A stretch of DNA of 64,000 nt, from the NCBI RefSeq assembly GCF_004362215.1, contig NZ_SNWR01000001.1, positions 806,001 to 870,000 of the forward strand. Direction: 5' to 3'. The notes under the pieces are model-generated. The model did no database searches. It was not told where the DNA came from and worked only from the letters and a program-made list of their open reading frames with translations. Each line of letters opens with the position of its first letter. The first letter of the stretch is position 1. This DNA is from Paractinoplanes brasiliensis. Its GTDB lineage: Bacteria; Actinomycetota; Actinomycetes; Mycobacteriales; Micromonosporaceae. Shown piece by piece: positions 35,632 to 43,725 of the stretch. Made by a program: the position numbers and the translations under genes.

Positions 35632-35680
35632 CACAGAGCAAGGAAAGGGAAGCCGCAGCGCGCCGACCATGGTCGTTGTC

Positions 35681-35716
35681 CCGCGGGCCGGGCTGCCCAC
35701 CGAGCCCGGCCCGCGG
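35681..35716 (-). terminator. Hairpin terminator after DUF1345 gene
   Basis: A perfect 14-bp GC stem (CCGCGGGCCGGGCT at 35681-35694, complement at 35703-35716) with an 8-base loop, 5 bases beyond the DUF1345 stop. It separates that gene from the AfsR-type gene downstream on the same strand. Confidence 0.75.
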
Positions 35717-35720
35717 TCGC

Positions 35721-36329
35721 TCAACCGGAAATGACGCTGACGGCAATGGCGATCGTCACGGTGTTGTACAGGAAGCCCAGGATCGAGTGGGACAGGATCT
35801 GCAGGCGCATGGCGGAGGTCTGAGTCTCCACGTCCGACACCGAGAAAGTGGTGCCGAGCGTGAACGAGAAATAGGCGAAATCGATGAACGTCGGCCGGTC
35901 CGTGTTGGGGAAGACCAGCACCTGCTCGGGCAGGCTGCCGTAGTAGGTCTTGGAATACCGCTCGGCGTACCCGAAGTGCAGGATGGCCCAGGCCAGGGCG
36001 ATGGCCGGGACACCGACGAGCTTGGCCGCCGCCTGTTCGCCGTCCTCGCTGAGGACGATCATCAGGCCGGCGATGATGCCCACCAGGCTGGTGAAGATGG
36101 TGAAGATCAGCCCGGCGCGGCCGCCGAGACCGTGCGTGAGCCAGCCGGCCGGCTCGCCGTTGCGGGCCTTCCGCAGGGTGCGGATGCGAGTCACGAGATA
36201 GACGACGGCTAGAAGATCCCAGCACGCGATCCAGACCGTGGTGTTGTCGAGCACCACCACCATGACGCCGAGGACGATGAGTGCCGCCTCGATGAACCGG
36301 GAGGCGATGAGCGCCACCTTGCTTGTCAT
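35721..36329 (-). CDS. DUF1345 integral membrane protein
   Basis: A 202-residue membrane protein with about five hydrophobic segments (ALIVLGVMVVVLDNTTVWIA, LIFTIFTSLVGIIAGLMIVL, AIALAWAILHFGYAERY, FLYNTVTIAIAVSVISG). The block FIDFAYFSFTLGTTFSVSDV, followed by LQILSHSILGFLYNT, is the family signature; it resembles the pore part of small ion channels, which is only a suggestion. No function is established. It lies between two terminators, so it is transcribed alone. Confidence 0.88.
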   Translation of the reverse strand: MTSKVALIASRFIEAALIVLGVMVVVLDNTTVWIACWDLLAVVYLVTRIRTLRKARNGEPAGWLTHGLGGRAGLIFTIFTSLVGIIAGLMIVLSEDGEQAAAKLVGVPAIALAWAILHFGYAERYSKTYYGSLPEQVLVFPNTDRPTFIDFAYFSFTLGTTFSVSDVETQTSAMRLQILSHSILGFLYNTVTIAIAVSVISG

Positions 36330-36405
36330 GAACGTTCCCTAATGATCGGTTTCGGATTACCTCCCGCTACGACGCATCTCACATCTCGCAGTTCACCCCG
36401 TCCCG

Positions 36406-36453
36406 TCCTCGTCCGGTCGGCCGCTCGCGGAGCCGGCCGACCGCACGAGGACG
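36406..36453 (-). terminator. Long hairpin terminator after secreted hydrolase
   Basis: GTCCTCGT and GGTCGGCCG pair with CGGCCGACC and ACGAGGAC across a 10-base loop, with a small internal bulge, 4 bases beyond the hydrolase stop. Confidence 0.65.
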
Positions 36454-36457
36454 TCGC

Positions 36458-37294
36458 TCAGCGGGTGGCTCGGGCGGCCCGCTCGATCAGGTCCGCGACG
36501 GCTTTGGGCTCGGAGACCGTGACCGCGTGGGAAGCGTTGATCTCGACCGTCTGCGCCTTGGCCCGCTTGGCCATGAACCGCATCGACTCGGCCGGGATGG
36601 CCAGGTCCTGCTTCGTGATCATGAACCAGGACCGGATCGATTTCCAGGCCGTCCGGGTCGCCTTCTCGTCCAGCGCCGCGCTCGTGATCGGCCGCTGGGT
36701 GGCGGCCATCAGCGCCGCCTCCTGACGCGGCACGTCGGCCGCGAACACCCGGCGGAACTGGTCCTGCTTGATGTAGAGATCGGTGGCCGCGCCGGCGCCC
36801 GGCACCGTCACCGGAACCTGGTTGAGCGCCTCGCCGAGCTGTCCGCCCGGAAACTTCGCGGCCAGGCCCGACGTGCTCTCCCCCTTGTCCGGGGCGAAGC
36901 TGGCGATGTACACCAACGCCTTCACGTCCTTGTCACCATCGGCCGCCTCGCTCATCACCGAGCCACCGTAGGAGTGCCCGGCCAGCACGACAGGGCCGTT
37001 GACGCCGGCCAGCACCGTCCGCACGTACTCGGCGTCCGAGTGCAGGCCGCGCAGGGGGTTCGACGCCGCCACGACCGGATAACCGTCGCGCAGCAACCGC
37101 TTGACCACGCCGTTCCAGCTCGACGAATCGGCGAACGCCCCGTGCACGAGCACCACCGTGGGCTTCTTGGCCCACGGCCGGGGTTCCGCTGCCGCACCGG
37201 CCGAGCCGGCGACGAGCGCGGCCACGGCGACCCCGGCGGTCAAGACGGTCCGCAGGGCCACTCGCCGAGGTGTGCCTGAGAACTGACGCTTCAT
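36458..37294 (-). CDS. Secreted alpha/beta hydrolase
   Basis: A 278-residue paralogue of the hydrolase at 9941-10642 with an added Sec-type signal peptide (RTVLTAGVAVAALVAGSAGA, cut near AAAEP). The core is KPTVVLVHGAFADSSSWNGV, nucleophile elbow GHSYGGSV, and the histidine region EINASHAVTVSEP. It therefore works outside the cell, whereas its relative is cytoplasmic. AAGGAA precedes ATG 37294. It is divergent from an ECF sigma gene, with the 19-nt hydrolase element between them. Esterase or lyase activity is likely; substrate unknown. Confidence 0.9.
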   Translation of the reverse strand: MKRQFSGTPRRVALRTVLTAGVAVAALVAGSAGAAAEPRPWAKKPTVVLVHGAFADSSSWNGVVKRLLRDGYPVVAASNPLRGLHSDAEYVRTVLAGVNGPVVLAGHSYGGSVMSEAADGDKDVKALVYIASFAPDKGESTSGLAAKFPGGQLGEALNQVPVTVPGAGAATDLYIKQDQFRRVFAADVPRQEAALMAATQRPITSAALDEKATRTAWKSIRSWFMITKQDLAIPAESMRFMAKRAKAQTVEINASHAVTVSEPKAVADLIERAARATR

Positions 37295-37369
37295 GGTTGG
37301 TTCCTTTCCGAAAAGCGATCCGGGCATCGGATCGCCTGGCCTCCACAGTGATCGGCTGGTCGCACGGGT

Positions 37370-37388
37370 GAATCAGTCATTCGCCTGC
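37370..37388 (-). promoter_or_regulatory. 19-nt element shared by the two hydrolase promoters (second copy)
   Basis: GAATCAGTCATTCGCCTGC, identical to 10724-10742, 76 bases before the secreted hydrolase start. Here the base before it is T, so the outer inverted-repeat pair is lost while the core is kept. Confidence 0.6.
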
Positions 37389-37659
37389 CGTGGGAGCAGG
37401 CCCGGTTCGACAACCACCGGCACCGACCCGTCCCTTTCGCCCGGAACACCCGATCCGGTATGGAGGAGGAGGCAACGTACGGGCCGCTTGGCCGGGACCG
37501 GTCGCGCCGTGATCGGTGGGAGAGGCAACCGATGCGGTTAGGTCATTCGACAGATATCGCGGCACGGTCGACCAGTCCCGCGTCCGACACTGTGAGTAAC
37601 CAACGCCCGGCCGCCGTTGACATATTGTCAATTGCCGAGAAATTGCTGGCCCGAGGCGG

Positions 37660-37714
37660 TCCACAACGACGTAACTAGCAATTAAGTAGGATTACACAGG
37701 CGACTTAATACGCT
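37660..37714 (+). promoter_or_regulatory. ECF sigma promoter region with the 20-nt shared block (second copy)
   Basis: TCCACAACGACGTAACTAGC at 37660-37679 and ATACGCT at 37708-37714, as upstream of the ECF gene at 17198. The sequence between the boxes differs, which makes the boxes stand out as the conserved functional part. Confidence 0.6.
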
Positions 37715-37752
37715 CTCCCGGACTCAGCCATAATCGCCACCGGGACGTAGCC

Positions 37753-38283
37753 ATGACCACCGTGACCAGCATCGTCGGCCGAGACCAGGCCGATATCCGA
37801 TTGCGGCAGATCCAGCGCGACAACGGCGGGGCACTGCTGCATTTCCTACAGGGCCTGCTGTCGTCGACCGCCGTGCACACTGCCGAGGACCTCGTTCAGG
37901 AAACCTTGCTCCGAGCCTGGCGCACCATCGATTCCGTACCGGTCGAGCCGGAATCCCAGCGCCGTTGGCTGTTCACCGTTGCCCGTCGACTGGCCATCGA
38001 CGCGTATCGCAAGCGGCAGTCACGCCCGACGGAGGTCGGCCTGACCGGAACCGAGCCGGGCACCGCGACCAGCGAGGCGGCTGAGACGGTCATCGCCCTG
38101 CTCGCCCTGCGGCACGCCGTGAACGAGCTCAGCCCGGCTCACCGGTCGGTGTTGCGCGAGCTGCACTTCGAGGGTCGCAGCTTCGACCAGGTGGCAACCC
38201 GGCTCGGGATCCCGGTCGGCACCGTCAAATCCCGGGCTCACTACGCCATGCGGCAACTAAGGGACGAGCTGTCGGCCCGGTAG
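37753..38283 (+). CDS. ECF-family RNA polymerase sigma factor
   Basis: A 176-residue sigma factor very similar to the one at 17198-17749: GGALLHFLQGLLSSTAVHTA, then DLVQETLLRAWRTIDSVPVE, QRRWLFTVARRLAIDAYRKR, and region 4 SPAHRSVLRELHFEGRSFDQ with RLGIPVGTVKSRAHYAMRQL. No anti-sigma gene follows; a MarR gene starts 39 bases downstream and may be co-transcribed. Divergent from the secreted hydrolase. The shared 20-nt block upstream suggests cross- or autoregulation with its paralogue. Confidence 0.93.
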   Translation: MTTVTSIVGRDQADIRLRQIQRDNGGALLHFLQGLLSSTAVHTAEDLVQETLLRAWRTIDSVPVEPESQRRWLFTVARRLAIDAYRKRQSRPTEVGLTGTEPGTATSEAAETVIALLALRHAVNELSPAHRSVLRELHFEGRSFDQVATRLGIPVGTVKSRAHYAMRQLRDELSAR

Positions 38284-38322
38284 CCAGCACCGGCGATCCG
38301 CCCGAAAGGAAGGCGAACCTCA

Positions 38323-38784
38323 ATGACCACCGCCGTTGTCCCTACCCCGGCCGGCAATCTTTTGTCGTCGTCCGAAGAACAGTTCTTCAATTTGTTCCTG
38401 AGCGCCGCGGCGGCCGTGCACCGACGGGTCAGCACCGATCTCGTCCACGATCACAGCATCACGCTCAGCGACTACCGGGCCCTGCGCAACCTCGACGTCG
38501 CCACCGACCGGCGCATGCGCCTGCAGGCCCTTGCGGACGCGAGCTTTCTGTCCCGGAGCCGGATCAGCCGGATGGTCCGGACCTTCGAACGCCGCGGTTT
38601 CGTGCAGCGCGAGCGAGCCGAGGACGACGGCCGCGGCTGGTATGTGCGTCTCACCCCAGCCGGGCAGAGCTGGCTCACCTACTTCGAGCACTCGTACGCG
38701 CAGAGCGTGCGTCGCCACGCGCTGAGCGCACTCGACCCGGCCGCCGTCCGAGCGGTGACAGCGGCCGCCCAGCTGCTCGCCTGA
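38323..38784 (+). CDS. MarR-family transcriptional regulator
   Basis: A 153-residue winged-helix regulator with AAGGAAGG upstream of the ATG. Dimerisation region NLFLSAAAAVHRRVSTDLVH, DNA-binding part MRLQALADASFLSRSRISRM, VRTFERRGFVQRERAEDDGR, wing RGWYVRLTPAGQSWLTYFEH. It lacks the OhrR cysteine. It lies in a same-strand run after the ECF sigma gene and 132 bases before the haem peroxidase, either of which it might control. Ligand unknown. Confidence 0.88.
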   Translation: MTTAVVPTPAGNLLSSSEEQFFNLFLSAAAAVHRRVSTDLVHDHSITLSDYRALRNLDVATDRRMRLQALADASFLSRSRISRMVRTFERRGFVQRERAEDDGRGWYVRLTPAGQSWLTYFEHSYAQSVRRHALSALDPAAVRAVTAAAQLLA

Positions 38785-38916
38785 CGCATCCATCGCCCCT
38801 GGGTTCACTCAGGACGGGGGAGCCCGGCGTCACCCATCGACCCCTGAACCAAGCCCCCACGCCCGCGTCGACGGAAGAGAAATCACCGCGATCGACCACG
38901 AGACGAGGGACAGTCG

Positions 38917-40539
38917 ATGAGGCATACGCGCACGGGCTACTACATCGCCGGCGAAGGGACGGTGGGCGACGGTCTGCGTGGTCGTCACTGGACGAAGGAG
39001 CCGCTGCGCGCGTTCCGCTTCTCCCGGATGGGGCCCAAGGGCTCGTCTGTCGACCGCGCCGTGCTCGAGAAGGTGGCGAAGGCAATGACGGCCCAGGTTC
39101 GGCCGGCGCCGGAGGACGCGCGACCGGACGTGCCGCCGGTTCCCGCCGGATACACCTACCTGTCGCAGTTCGTCGGACACGATCTGACGATGGACCGCAC
39201 CGGCGGCCGCCTGGACGAACAGGTTTCGCTGCGGGACCTGGTCCAGGGCCGGTCGCCCGCGCTCGACCTGGACTCGGTGTACGGGCGCGGGCCCGACGAT
39301 GCGGACGACGACCGGTTCTACGCGCCCGACCGGGTCCGGTTCAAGGTCGGCATCACCGCGGCCATCACCGGCGCCGGGACCGACGTCAACCTCAACGGGT
39401 ACGACCTGCCACGGGTCACCCACGGCGAGACCAAGGCCGAGCGGCAGGCCCCGCTGATCGCCGACCCTCGCAACGATCAGAACCTGCTCCTGGCCCAGAC
39501 TCACTTGGCCTTCCTGCACTTCCACAACCGGGTCGTCGACCAGCTGATTCACGACGGACTGCGCGGCCCGGCCCTGTTCCGGGCGGCCCGTGAGACAGTG
39601 GTGCGCCACTACCAGTGGGTGGTCCTCACCGACGTGCTGCCCCGCGTCGTGCAGCCGTCGATCCTGCGCGACGTCTTCACCCACGGCCGCCGGTTCTTCG
39701 AGGTCGGCGAGACCGACACGCCGACGTTGCCGATCGAGTTCGCCGTCGCCGCCTACCGCTTCGGGCACAGCATGATCCGGCGCAGCTACGACTGGAACCG
39801 CGTCTTCGACGGCGAGCGCGGCACGCTGCCGTTGATGTTCGTCTTCACAGGTCTCAGCGGCAACTTCGATCCGGCCGCGGCGGATGTCAACGATCAGGAA
39901 TCCGGCCTGTTCGAGCGCCTTCCGACCAACTGGGCGGTGGACTGGCGGCGCCTGTACGACTTCGCCGGGGAGAACGGCCGGCCCGACCTGGCGGCGCCGG
40001 CCGGCGTCAACCTCGCCCGTCCGGTCTCGACCGTCCTGGTCGATCCGCTTGACATGTTGCCCGAAGGCGCCTTCGGCGGCGCCGGCACCGACCCCGAGAA
40101 GATCGAGCTCAATCAGGCCTTCCGCGACCTGGCCCGCGCCGCCACCATGGACCTGGCCGACGGCCAGCAGATGGCGGAGTTGCTGGGCGTGCGCCCGCTC
40201 AGCCCCGAACAGATCCTCGCCGGTCGGCACGGGGCCGTCCTGGACGACCTCACCAGCTCCGAGCGCACCGCCTTCGCCGAGAACACCCCGCTGTGGTTCT
40301 ACCTCCTGCGGGAAGCCGAGCTGGCCGGCGGGCGGCTCGACGGCGTCGGCGGCCGCATCGTGGCCGAGGTCTTCCACCGGGTGCTGGAGGCCAGCCGCAC
40401 GTCGATCGTCCGTGACCGTTCCTGGCGGCCGACCCTGGGACCGTCGCGGGACACGTTCCGCATGACCGATCTGCTGCTGTTCGCCTTCCAGGGCCGCGCG
40501 GATCTGCTGGCTCCGCTCGGCGACTCCGCGCCTCTCTGA
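38917..40539 (+). CDS. Animal-type haem peroxidase (peroxidase-cyclooxygenase superfamily)
   Basis: A 540-residue haem peroxidase of the myeloperoxidase-like superfamily. The distal site is SQFVGHDLTMD (His88-Asp89), and DPRNDQNLLLAQTHLAFLHF (183-202) is the helix that carries the haem-linking acidic residue and the conserved HN that follows. The proximal histidine is in AYRFGHSMIRRSY (His284). There is no signal peptide, so the enzyme is cytoplasmic or leaves by another route. Bacterial members oxidise halides or phenolics; the natural substrate is rarely known. It is transcribed after a MarR gene and before a secreted protein gene. Confidence 0.9.
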   Translation: MRHTRTGYYIAGEGTVGDGLRGRHWTKEPLRAFRFSRMGPKGSSVDRAVLEKVAKAMTAQVRPAPEDARPDVPPVPAGYTYLSQFVGHDLTMDRTGGRLDEQVSLRDLVQGRSPALDLDSVYGRGPDDADDDRFYAPDRVRFKVGITAAITGAGTDVNLNGYDLPRVTHGETKAERQAPLIADPRNDQNLLLAQTHLAFLHFHNRVVDQLIHDGLRGPALFRAARETVVRHYQWVVLTDVLPRVVQPSILRDVFTHGRRFFEVGETDTPTLPIEFAVAAYRFGHSMIRRSYDWNRVFDGERGTLPLMFVFTGLSGNFDPAAADVNDQESGLFERLPTNWAVDWRRLYDFAGENGRPDLAAPAGVNLARPVSTVLVDPLDMLPEGAFGGAGTDPEKIELNQAFRDLARAATMDLADGQQMAELLGVRPLSPEQILAGRHGAVLDDLTSSERTAFAENTPLWFYLLREAELAGGRLDGVGGRIVAEVFHRVLEASRTSIVRDRSWRPTLGPSRDTFRMTDLLLFAFQGRADLLAPLGDSAPL

Positions 40540-40667
40540 CCCGAGCCGGTGATCGCCGACACAAACCGACCGAACGGTCCGGCCCCACTGAACCGCGGGC
40601 CGCAAGCCGTCGTATGGACCGCGAATGACGCCGGAACACGGCGTCGAATCCTCAGGAGATATCACCC

Positions 40668-41609
40668 ATGAGCAAGAAGACCTTGATGGCATGTGCCCTC
40701 GCGGCGGCCGGCGCAGTCCTGCTGTCGGCCTGTTCGAGCGGCGACAGCCACGACGCCGTCGGACCGGCCCCGGCCCTCACGACACCCGCCTCCGCCGCAC
40801 CTTCGGCCGACAACCTGAACGGCCTCGCCGCCCTCACCTCGGGCACCGCGTCCTCCAACAAGGCCGAGGCCGAGACCGGCGACTGGGCCCTACCCAACGG
40901 TGGTGCGCCCAAGGCCGAGCAGAGCGAGAAGGCCGCCCGCTGGGTTCAGATCACCCGCAGCCGGGCCGGCGAGCTCGATCCGGTCCTGGTCAACGGGGCC
41001 CGGCTCACGCTCTACCGGTTCGACAAGGACTCCGCCAGCCCGTCGCGGGCCACGTGCAACGGCGAGTGCGCCCAGACGTGGCCGCCGGTGCTCGTCAAGC
41101 CGGGCGGCAAGATCTTCATCGCCGGCGTCAAGCGATCGGCCGTCGGGGTGGTCCGCCGTGACGATGGCAAGCTCCAGGTCACCGTCAAGGGCTGGCCCGT
41201 CTACCGTTTCGCCAAGGACACCCGGCCCGGTCAGACCAAGGGTCAGGGCGTCGGCGGAACCTGGTTCGGCATCACCCAGGACGGCACCAAGGCCGGCGTG
41301 CGCGACGGGGACGACGCCGAGCAGGTCCCGGACATCAACAACGGCGACGCGGGCTCGCGCCGACCCGCCACCTTCGTCACCCTGTTCGACGAGCGTGACT
41401 TCCTCGGCTCCTCGCAGGGCATCTCCGGCTCGGGGTGTGTCGACCTCACCCGGCCGATGATCGCCGGCTCGCTGAGCACCGACGGCACCGCCAAGATCTG
41501 GTCTCGGCCGAACTGCCAGGGCACCTCCAAGGTGATCGACGCCGATGTGAACGACATCCGCGACGATCTGGGGTTCAGTGACCAGATCGCCTCGATCTTC
41601 TTCGGCTGA
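40668..41609 (+). CDS. Lipoprotein with COG4315-type repeats and beta/gamma-crystallin-like C-terminus
   Basis: A 313-residue lipoprotein (lipobox LSAC, Cys22). Two repeats of the secreted lipoprotein family PF03640 follow: LVNGARLTLYRFDKDSASPS with CNGECAQTWPPVLV, and LQVTVKGWPVYRFAKDTRPG with GVGGTWFGITQDG. The C-terminal 80 residues (VTLFDERDFLGSSQGISGSG, KIWSRPNCQGTSKVIDADVN) look like a beta/gamma-crystallin or I36-inhibitor fold. This fusion is unusual. It is exported and anchored; the repeats are of unknown function. It ends at a terminator before the metallopeptidase gene. Confidence 0.85.
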   Translation: MSKKTLMACALAAAGAVLLSACSSGDSHDAVGPAPALTTPASAAPSADNLNGLAALTSGTASSNKAEAETGDWALPNGGAPKAEQSEKAARWVQITRSRAGELDPVLVNGARLTLYRFDKDSASPSRATCNGECAQTWPPVLVKPGGKIFIAGVKRSAVGVVRRDDGKLQVTVKGWPVYRFAKDTRPGQTKGQGVGGTWFGITQDGTKAGVRDGDDAEQVPDINNGDAGSRRPATFVTLFDERDFLGSSQGISGSGCVDLTRPMIAGSLSTDGTAKIWSRPNCQGTSKVIDADVNDIRDDLGFSDQIASIFFG

Positions 41610-41625
41610 CCACGACCACCGCCCC

Positions 41626-41657
41626 GGGTGGGCTCGGGCCTTCGTCCGGGCCCACCC
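41626..41657 (+). terminator. Hairpin terminator
   Basis: GGGTGGGC and CGG pair with CCG and GCCCACCC around a short loop, ending in GTTCTTCTGT. It lies 16 bases after the lipoprotein stop and 23 bases before the metallopeptidase start. Confidence 0.65.
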
Positions 41658-41680
41658 GTTCTTCTGTGACGAGGATGTGC

Positions 41681-43045
41681 ATGATGCGACGCCTGCTACC
41701 GCTGGTCGCTGTGGTGCTGACCCTGGCCGGATGCAGCCGCACGGTGGCCGGTCGAGCCGTGCCGGAGATGTGGACCGCCGACCGGGTGGCCGGGTTGGCC
41801 ATCACCGACGGCCCGAGTGGGCTGCGGGAGAACGCGCCCGCACCACGGGCCGAGGTCACCGGGGCCGGGGACGGGCAGATCGACCGGCTCGCCACCGCGG
41901 CGGTCGAGGACGTGCAGCAGTTCTGGATCAACGAGTTTCCCTCCCTGGGCCGGGGCGAGTATCGACCGGTGGCCAACCTGCTCTCTTATGACTCCGCCAT
42001 CGGCGCCGGCAAGGCGTGCGGCGCCGAGACCCGAGGGCTGGTCAATGCCTTCCACTGCCCGTCCGAGGATCTGGTCGCGTGGGACCGGGGTGAGCTGTTG
42101 CCCGATCTGACCGAACGCTTCGGCGACATGGCCGTGGTCACGGTGATGGCGCACGAGATCGGGCACGCGGTCCAGTCCCGTCTCAGTGTGAGCGGCCGTA
42201 CGATCCTGCTGGAGCAACAGGCGGACTGCTACACCGGCGCCTATTTCCGGCTCGTGGCCGCGGGCGAGTCGTCGCGGTTCACCCTGTCCACCGGCCCGGG
42301 CCTGAACCAGGTGCTGACGACAATGTTCTTCATCCGGGACTCCCCCGGCACGGCCGTCGACGCCCCCGACGCGCACGGAAACGCCTTCGACCGCGTGTCG
42401 GCGTTCCAGGCCGGTTTCGGGGAGGGACCGGCCCGGTGCGCCCGGATGGACGAGTCCGAGGTGGACCGCCGGGTCACCCAGGAGACCACCGAGAGCGCCA
42501 CCGCCGACGAGGGCCAGCTACGGCCGAGTGATCCCGGCGCCCGCGCCGATCTCGAAGCCACCGTGCGCGCGGTGTTCGGACCCGACCAGCCACCGCTCAC
42601 CACCGAGCCGGTCTGTGGCGACGCGCCGGCCTCGTTCTGCCCGGATCAGGGGGTCGTCGCGCTGGACCTGGAAGCGCTCGATCGCATCGCCGCTCCAGCC
42701 CGGGACGGCGGGCTCGGTGACTTCGCCGCCTTCGCCGAGATGGTGTCCCGTCTCGCGCTGGCCCGGGAGGACCGCTCGGGCCGGCCGGTCGAGGGCCTGG
42801 TCGCCGCCCAGGGCGCCGCCTGCCTGACCGGGGCTTGGGCCGCGGCCATCGGCCCCGGGGACGGGCAGGCGCTGAGCCTGTCCCCCGGTGACCTGGACGA
42901 GGCCGTGGCCGAGATGCTCGGCCGGCAGTCCCGGATCGCGGCCGATGTCACCGGTGTGGCCGTGCCCTCCGGGTTCGCCCGGGTCGACGCCTTCCGCACA
43001 GGCTTCAACCGTGGTGTCGAGGTTTGCGCGAACCTCGGTCGCTGA
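41681..43045 (+). CDS. Secreted neutral zinc metallopeptidase lipoprotein
   Basis: A 454-residue lipoprotein (lipobox LAGC, Cys18 counting from ATG 41681, which has GAGG upstream). The zinc motif is MAHEIGHAVQ (His158, Glu159, His162), followed by LLEQQADCYTGAY with the third metal ligand region, as in the neutral zinc metallopeptidase family (YpfJ/PF04228-like). The C-terminal half, with repeated helices (DRVSAFQAGFGEGPARCARM and RVDAFRTGFNRGVEVCANLG), looks like a duplicated family tail. It acts on the outer face of the membrane; substrate unknown. Confidence 0.9.
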   Translation: MMRRLLPLVAVVLTLAGCSRTVAGRAVPEMWTADRVAGLAITDGPSGLRENAPAPRAEVTGAGDGQIDRLATAAVEDVQQFWINEFPSLGRGEYRPVANLLSYDSAIGAGKACGAETRGLVNAFHCPSEDLVAWDRGELLPDLTERFGDMAVVTVMAHEIGHAVQSRLSVSGRTILLEQQADCYTGAYFRLVAAGESSRFTLSTGPGLNQVLTTMFFIRDSPGTAVDAPDAHGNAFDRVSAFQAGFGEGPARCARMDESEVDRRVTQETTESATADEGQLRPSDPGARADLEATVRAVFGPDQPPLTTEPVCGDAPASFCPDQGVVALDLEALDRIAAPARDGGLGDFAAFAEMVSRLALAREDRSGRPVEGLVAAQGAACLTGAWAAAIGPGDGQALSLSPGDLDEAVAEMLGRQSRIAADVTGVAVPSGFARVDAFRTGFNRGVEVCANLGR

Positions 43046-43386
43046 TCACGTCACCGATGACGGAGGCCCGGGACAGCGTGTCCCGGGACACCTCGGGCGG
43101 AGGCGGCTGACCCGAGGTGGGCGGATGACGGCCCTCGGCTGGAGGCGTACGAAGACCGTCATCCGTCCTGTCCGACGGATCTCGGGCCGCGAAGTTCAGG
43201 CAATCGGAAAAGTGCCTGTCACGAATTTCGGCCGGCCAAGTTCACTCCACACCGGACTAATACTGTCTAGATCTTCATAGCCTGTGCCGTTGCCGATCGA
43301 AGACATCAGAGAAAGGCTGATGTCGGCCGGATTACATGCCGCGAGGGAGATCTTTCCTCGTCCAGGAATCCATCAGGAGGAACAGC
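43046..43386. other. Intergenic region with terminator and promoter of a small secreted protein
   Basis: About 340 bases without a gene. The left part holds the terminator at 43067-43087; the right part becomes AT-richer (GACTAATACTGTCTAGATCTTC near 43254-43276) and is the likely promoter of the gene at 43387. Confidence 0.45.
43067..43087 (+). terminator. Hairpin terminator after metallopeptidase
   Basis: CCCGGGACA-GCG-TGTCCCGGG, a 9-bp perfect stem with a 3-base loop, 21 bases after the stop codon. Confidence 0.75.
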
Positions 43387-43725
43387 ATGGGCAAGAGAAT
43401 GCGCACTGTGGCGGGTCTGACCACGGCCGGCCTCGCCGCCGTGATCGGCTTGCAGGCGCAACCGGCACAAGCCGCCGTCGAGGTCCCGGCATCCGGGCTG
43501 ACCATTTTCGAGGGCACGTTCGCCGCGGTGCTGCTGCACGTGGCCGAACCGGACGGCGCCTGCCTGACCATGCCACCGACCGCGGCCTCGCTCACCGGCG
43601 AGCGGATCGTCGCGCAGGTCAGTGTCTTCACCGGCCCCGGCTGCACAGGGCTCCAGCAGAACCTCGGCACGTTCCGCACGTTCACGGCCGGCAAGTACCA
43701 GTCTTTCCGCGCCTACTCGTTCTGA
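43387..43725 (+). CDS. Small secreted protein
   Basis: A 112-residue exported protein from ATG 43387 with AGGAGGA upstream. The signal peptide (MRTVAGLTTAGLAAVIGLQA, cleavage near AQA) leads to a mature part of about 80 residues with two cysteines (GACLTMPPTA and GPGCTGLQQN), VAQVSVFTGPGCTG and GTFRTFTAGKYQSFRAYSF. The pattern resembles a single beta/gamma-crystallin-like or I36-type motif, as in the C-terminus of the protein at 40668. Function unknown. Its 3' end overlaps the convergent hydrolase by 13 bases. Confidence 0.8.
   Translation: MGKRMRTVAGLTTAGLAAVIGLQAQPAQAAVEVPASGLTIFEGTFAAVLLHVAEPDGACLTMPPTAASLTGERIVAQVSVFTGPGCTGLQQNLGTFRTFTAGKYQSFRAYSF

Larger units (their letters stand above)
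37295..37752. other. Divergent promoter region between hydrolase and ECF sigma gene
   Basis: About 460 bases without a gene. It contains the 19-nt hydrolase element at 37370-37388 and the 20-nt ECF block at 37660-37679, with an AT-rich stretch (ATTGTCAATTGCCGAGAAATT) just before the latter. Nothing else recognisable was found between them. Confidence 0.5.
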
